Source: a bacterium
GTDB lineage: Bacteria > Electryoneota > RPQS01
Assembly: GCA_013360195.1 (NCBI GenBank)
Contig: JABWCQ010000002.1
Coordinates: 126,932 to 190,931 of the forward strand
Reading direction: 5' to 3'
DNA length: 64,000 bases
The translations under genes were made by a program, and so were the position numbers. The stretch's first letter is position 1; the number at the start of each line of letters is the position of its first letter. Positions 61,634 to 64,000 of the stretch are shown piece after piece. Below the pieces are notes generated by a model that was not told the origin of the DNA, made no database searches, and worked only from the letters and a program-made list of their open reading frames with translations.

Positions 61634-62315
61634 CGGGTTGACGGTCTTTCTTCTTGACGGAATTAATGAAACGACGTTGACGGCCTCGCAAGTGACTGAC
61701 AAGAAATCCAACCGATGATGGTACAAGCGCAAGCAGGGCAAGCCCCAGAATCGCCAGCGCAAAATTGTCCCGCACCCACTGTATCTGACCGAAATAATAT
61801 CCGCCCATCACAAACACGGTCACCCAGATCATTGTGCCAATGATACTGGCCGTCAGGAAGCGGAGATACTTCATTCTGGACAGACCCGCGACAAACGGAA
61901 CAAAGGTCCGAAAGGTCGGCACAAATCGCGACAGCATGACCGCCTTCATACCATGCATGCGATAAAACATGGATGCCTTTCGAACATAGGCCGGTCGAAT
62001 AAGCTTGGTCCATCGCACAAGCACGTGATGGCCGAGCTTGCGTGCGATCCAGTAATTGCACGAATCACCGAGAATCGCAGCGACATGAATTCCGACAACC
62101 AGCTCATAGATGTTCAGATGTCCGGCTCCCGAGAATGCGCCCGCCGCGAACAACAGTGAGTCACCGGGCAGGAAAGCAGCAACGACCAACCCCGTCTCTG
62201 CAAACACTGTCGCAAAGATGATCCAGTAGGTCCACGCTCCGTACTCAATTGCAAGCCGCTCAAGATGAATATCTAGATGCGTTACAAAGTCAGCAATGCT
62301 TGAGAGGAATTCCAA
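61620..62315 (-). CDS. DedA-family membrane protein
   Basis: A membrane protein of about 231 aa. Motifs: FAETGLVVAAFLPGDSLLFA, GDSCNYWIARKLGHHVLVRW, MLSRFVPTFRTFVPFVAGLS with MKYLRFLTASIIG, all typical of DedA. The frame extends to 62375 but a terminator lies at 62345-62372; TTG at 62315 (LEFLSSIADFVTHLDIHLER) is therefore chosen as start, though no strong ribosome site is seen. DedA proteins flip lipids such as undecaprenyl phosphate or phosphatidylethanolamine. Upstream is tRNA-Pro and its terminator, so it may have a weak own promoter or rely on read-through. Confidence 0.9.
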   Translation of the reverse strand: MEFLSSIADFVTHLDIHLERLAIEYGAWTYWIIFATVFAETGLVVAAFLPGDSLLFAAGAFSGAGHLNIYELVVGIHVAAILGDSCNYWIARKLGHHVLVRWTKLIRPAYVRKASMFYRMHGMKAVMLSRFVPTFRTFVPFVAGLSRMKYLRFLTASIIGTMIWVTVFVMGGYYFGQIQWVRDNFALAILGLALLALVPSSVGFLVSHLRGRQRRFINSVKKKDRQPDVHS

Positions 62316-62344
62316 TTCTAAACTTTCGTATTCACACGTATAAC

Positions 62345-62372
62345 AAAAAAGCCGCACCTGCAACAGGGCGGC
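62345..62372 (-). terminator. Rho-independent terminator after tRNA-Pro
   Basis: On the minus strand GCCGC-CCTG pairs with CAGG-GCGGC (one bulged base at 62356, loop of 3 at 62361-62363) over 62351-62372, followed by six T residues (62345-62350 as A on the plus strand). It lies 10 nt after the encoded CCA of tRNA-Pro. Confidence 0.85.
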
Positions 62373-62381
62373 CATTTTGCG

Positions 62382-62435
<54 letters not shown>

Positions 62436-62458
<23 letters not shown>

Positions 62459-63128
62459 ACATATATTGTCTCGGATCCGACCCCGGATCACTGAACCCTT
62501 CGCGCCCAATCAAAGGCACAAAGGATACCACCCCCATCTCCTGTATCTGAAGCTCGCCGCCAATTTTGTCAACGACCTTCAAGACCTGTTCACGTCCCTC
62601 ACCCATCGGGAAAATCATTCGCCCACCCTCTTTCAACTGGTTTGAAAGAGTTTTCGGCAAATGAGGTGCTGAGGCCGTGATTAGTATTTTGTCAAACGGT
62701 GCCTGTTCAGACCAGCCAATTGTCCCATCGCCGTGCTTCACAATCACATTCGCAAATCCTGCGGCTTCCAGCCTTGCTCTCGCAGTCCTTGCCAACGCAA
62801 AATGACGTTCAATCGTAAATACTTTTCCGGCCAGCAAACACAGGATTGCGGCCTGATAGCCTGACCCGGTGCCAATCTCCAGAACCTTATCCGTTGATTG
62901 GACATCGAGCAACTCTGTCATCTTCGCCACAATGAAGGGTTGGCTGATCGTCTGCCCATTTTCAATGGGGAGCGGAGTATCCTCGTAGGCACGATTCTGG
63001 AACGCCTCCTCAACAAACTCGTGGCGTTTGACTTGCCGCATTGCCTCAAGAACGCGCTCATTGGCGATACCTCGGCGGGCCAGCTGTGTCAACACCATCT
63101 CATCTCTCGATAACTTATAGTTTCTCAT
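62436..63128 (-). CDS. pcm: Protein-L-isoaspartate O-methyltransferase
   Basis: Repairs isoaspartyl damage in proteins using S-adenosylmethionine. At 230 aa it is near the family's usual length. Family segments: [59 protein letters not shown] (SAM motif I), [20 protein letters not shown] and [12 protein letters not shown]. Its stop codon lies within the tRNA-Pro gene (23-nt overlap), so the last residues (YMSGRSAVR) are read from the tRNA. A near-consensus promoter precedes it. ATG 63128 starts [12 protein letters not shown]. Confidence 0.95.
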
Positions 63129-63188
63129 ATATTTAAGTTAGAGATGATTGAATCGAAACTTCCAGTGCTGACATACAGACAGAACCAG

Positions 63189-63217
63189 AATATAGCATTC
63201 CCATGTTGGATTGTCAA
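63189..63217 (-). promoter_or_regulatory. Strong sigma-70 promoter upstream of pcm
   Basis: On the minus strand TTGACA (63217-63212) and TATATT (63194-63189) are separated by exactly 17 nt, near-ideal sigma-70 elements. Transcription would start near 63182, about 54 nt before pcm, and likely runs into tRNA-Pro. Confidence 0.75.
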
Positions 63218-63236
63218 GCCCCGAAAAACTCGAAAT

Positions 63237-64000
63237 TTAGAACACCTGCAGTACCGCGAATTTCAGATACTCGGTTTCCGGCATAGCCGCCAGGACAGGG
63301 TGGTCAGGTGACTGCGTTCCAAAGGCGACAAAACGAACCCTTCGATGGCTCTTAAAGGCAGCATCCTCAAGAGCATTTCTCCAGTTTACCCGGGAGATTA
63401 GACCAGAGCAGCTCGATGTGAACAGCAGTCCGCCAGGCTTTACTCGCTTCATCGCACGAGCGTTCAGATCACGGTATGCTCGCAATGCCGTCATCGCTTT
63501 ACTTCGGTTCTTAGCCAGTGCGGGCGGATCAATGCTGACAAGGTCAAACTGCTCCTCTTGCTCCTTGATCCACTCAAAAACATCTGCCTCAATGAGACTG
63601 TACCTCGACAAGAAACCGTTCGCATCAGATACTTCTCCTGCCAACTCCAACGCGCGTCTTGAACCGTCAACAAAAGTGACGTGCCTTGCGCCTGCCTGCA
63701 ACGCATATACTCCAAATGCACCCGAATAGCAAAACAGATCCAGAAACGTGTCACCCCTTCTGACATAACTTTGCATAAGTTTGCGGTTAACTCTTTGGTC
63801 AAGAAAGAACCCGGTCTTTTGCCCTTTCAAAGGGTCAACGAGCAACCGCAACCCGTCCTGTCGGAACCAGGACATCTCAATAGGATCTCCAGTTACCTGC
63901 ACTCGTTCCCGCACCAAACCTTCGAGACTTCTCATCGAAGAGTCGTTTGCGGCAATTATTGTCGAACCCGCGAACCGGCTATCCAGCCACTCCTCAACTG
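63237..64000 (-). CDS. rlmI: RlmI-like 23S rRNA (cytosine-C5) methyltransferase (5' part beyond the window edge)
   Basis: Class I methyltransferase of the RlmI/RlmK type acting on 23S rRNA. The frame is open through the right edge (EEWLDSRFAGSTIIAANDSS precedes the first in-window Met at 63935), so the N-terminal PUA part is missing. Core motifs: FFLDQRVNRKLMQSYVRRGD, LDLFCYSGAFGVYALQAGA, IDPPALAKNRSKA and LLFTSSCSGLISRVNW. The Cys of SSCSG fits the catalytic cysteine. It ends 108 nt before pcm. E. coli RlmI modifies C1962; the exact site here is inferred from the family. Confidence 0.88.
   Translation of the reverse strand, partial: VEEWLDSRFAGSTIIAANDSSMRSLEGLVRERVQVTGDPIEMSWFRQDGLRLLVDPLKGQKTGFFLDQRVNRKLMQSYVRRGDTFLDLFCYSGAFGVYALQAGARHVTFVDGSRRALELAGEVSDANGFLSRYSLIEADVFEWIKEQEEQFDLVSIDPPALAKNRSKAMTALRAYRDLNARAMKRVKPGGLLFTSSCSGLISRVNWRNALEDAAFKSHRRVRFVAFGTQSPDHPVLAAMPETEYLKFAVLQVF

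Overview
The window is a gene-dense stretch of chromosome from a Gram-negative (outer-membrane) bacterium. Evidence for the envelope type: a TonB-dependent receptor, lipoproteins, a predicted outer-membrane beta-barrel, and Mpl, the ligase that recycles the meso-diaminopimelate murein tripeptide. One secreted protein ends in a 'YPNPFN'-type C-terminal domain like the type IX secretion sorting domains of the Fibrobacterota-Chlorobiota-Bacteroidota (FCB) group, and there are three PEGA-domain proteins. The few clear promoters look like ordinary sigma-70 sites (TTGACA-17-TATATT), not the Bacteroidota type. My best inference is an FCB-related lineage outside Bacteroidota proper, possibly a candidate phylum; the sequence alone does not fix the species.

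Layout. From the left edge to about 55.1 kb every gene is on the + strand, often with 1-14 nt overlaps; from 55.2 kb to the right edge all are on the - strand, with a hairpin-rich convergent terminator between. Regions in order: (1) ligA (5' truncated), efp, an OmpA-like membrane protein, accB-accC, and glycine cleavage genes gcvH-gcvPA-gcvPB (0-8.5 kb); (2) an exonuclease-DinG helicase, methylmalonyl-CoA epimerase, uvrC, purL (8.5-15.8 kb); (3) tRNA-Arg(CCG), a small membrane protein, an alpha-oxoamine synthase resembling serine palmitoyltransferase, a large GNAT-like protein, a ComM/YifB ATPase, an AMP-forming ligase and a DUF151 nuclease (15.9-22.4 kb); (4) the classical lipid cluster yceD-rpmF-plsX-fabH-fabD-fabG-acpP-fabF-rnc with a Nudix gene (22.5-29.9 kb); (5) an envelope redox module: PEGA-thioredoxin lipoprotein, TlpA-like thioredoxin and a beta-barrel with a C-terminal Cys pair (29.9-32.9 kb); (6) selA, nfeD-slipin, a PEGA membrane protein, an RsuA-type pseudouridine synthase whose start looks frameshifted, a small CxxC protein, selB (32.9-40.7 kb); (7) gpmI, then a surface-polysaccharide group (membrane glycosyltransferase, flippase, GT4, GT2), folD and mpl (40.7-49.1 kb); (8) tRNA-Sec, then a putative zinc-uptake module (His/Cys-rich small protein, acidic lipoprotein, ZnuD-like TonB receptor), GTP-dependent PEPCK and another PEGA protein (49.1-55.1 kb); (9) on the - strand, leuS preceded by a 14-repeat LVIVD double-propeller secreted protein, an alpha/beta hydrolase, two VTT/DedA membrane proteins, tRNA-Pro(CGG), pcm and a 3'-edge-truncated rlmI (55.2-64 kb).

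How the genes work together. Three components of selenocysteine insertion (SelA, SelB, tRNA-Sec) lie within 17 kb of one another, though selD and any recognisable selenoprotein are absent here. AccB/AccC feed malonyl-CoA to the PlsX/Fab enzymes and acyl carrier protein. The oxoamine synthase, GNAT protein and AMP ligase could form a sphingoid-lipid branch drawing on the same acyl pool; this is a hypothesis. The items I consider most worth follow-up are that possible sphingolipid module, the PEGA-thioredoxin/TlpA/barrel operon, the zinc module beside tRNA-Sec, the frameshifted start of the pseudouridine synthase, and two substitutions in normally invariant motifs (LigA zinc finger Cys to Asp; SelB switch I Gly to Lys).
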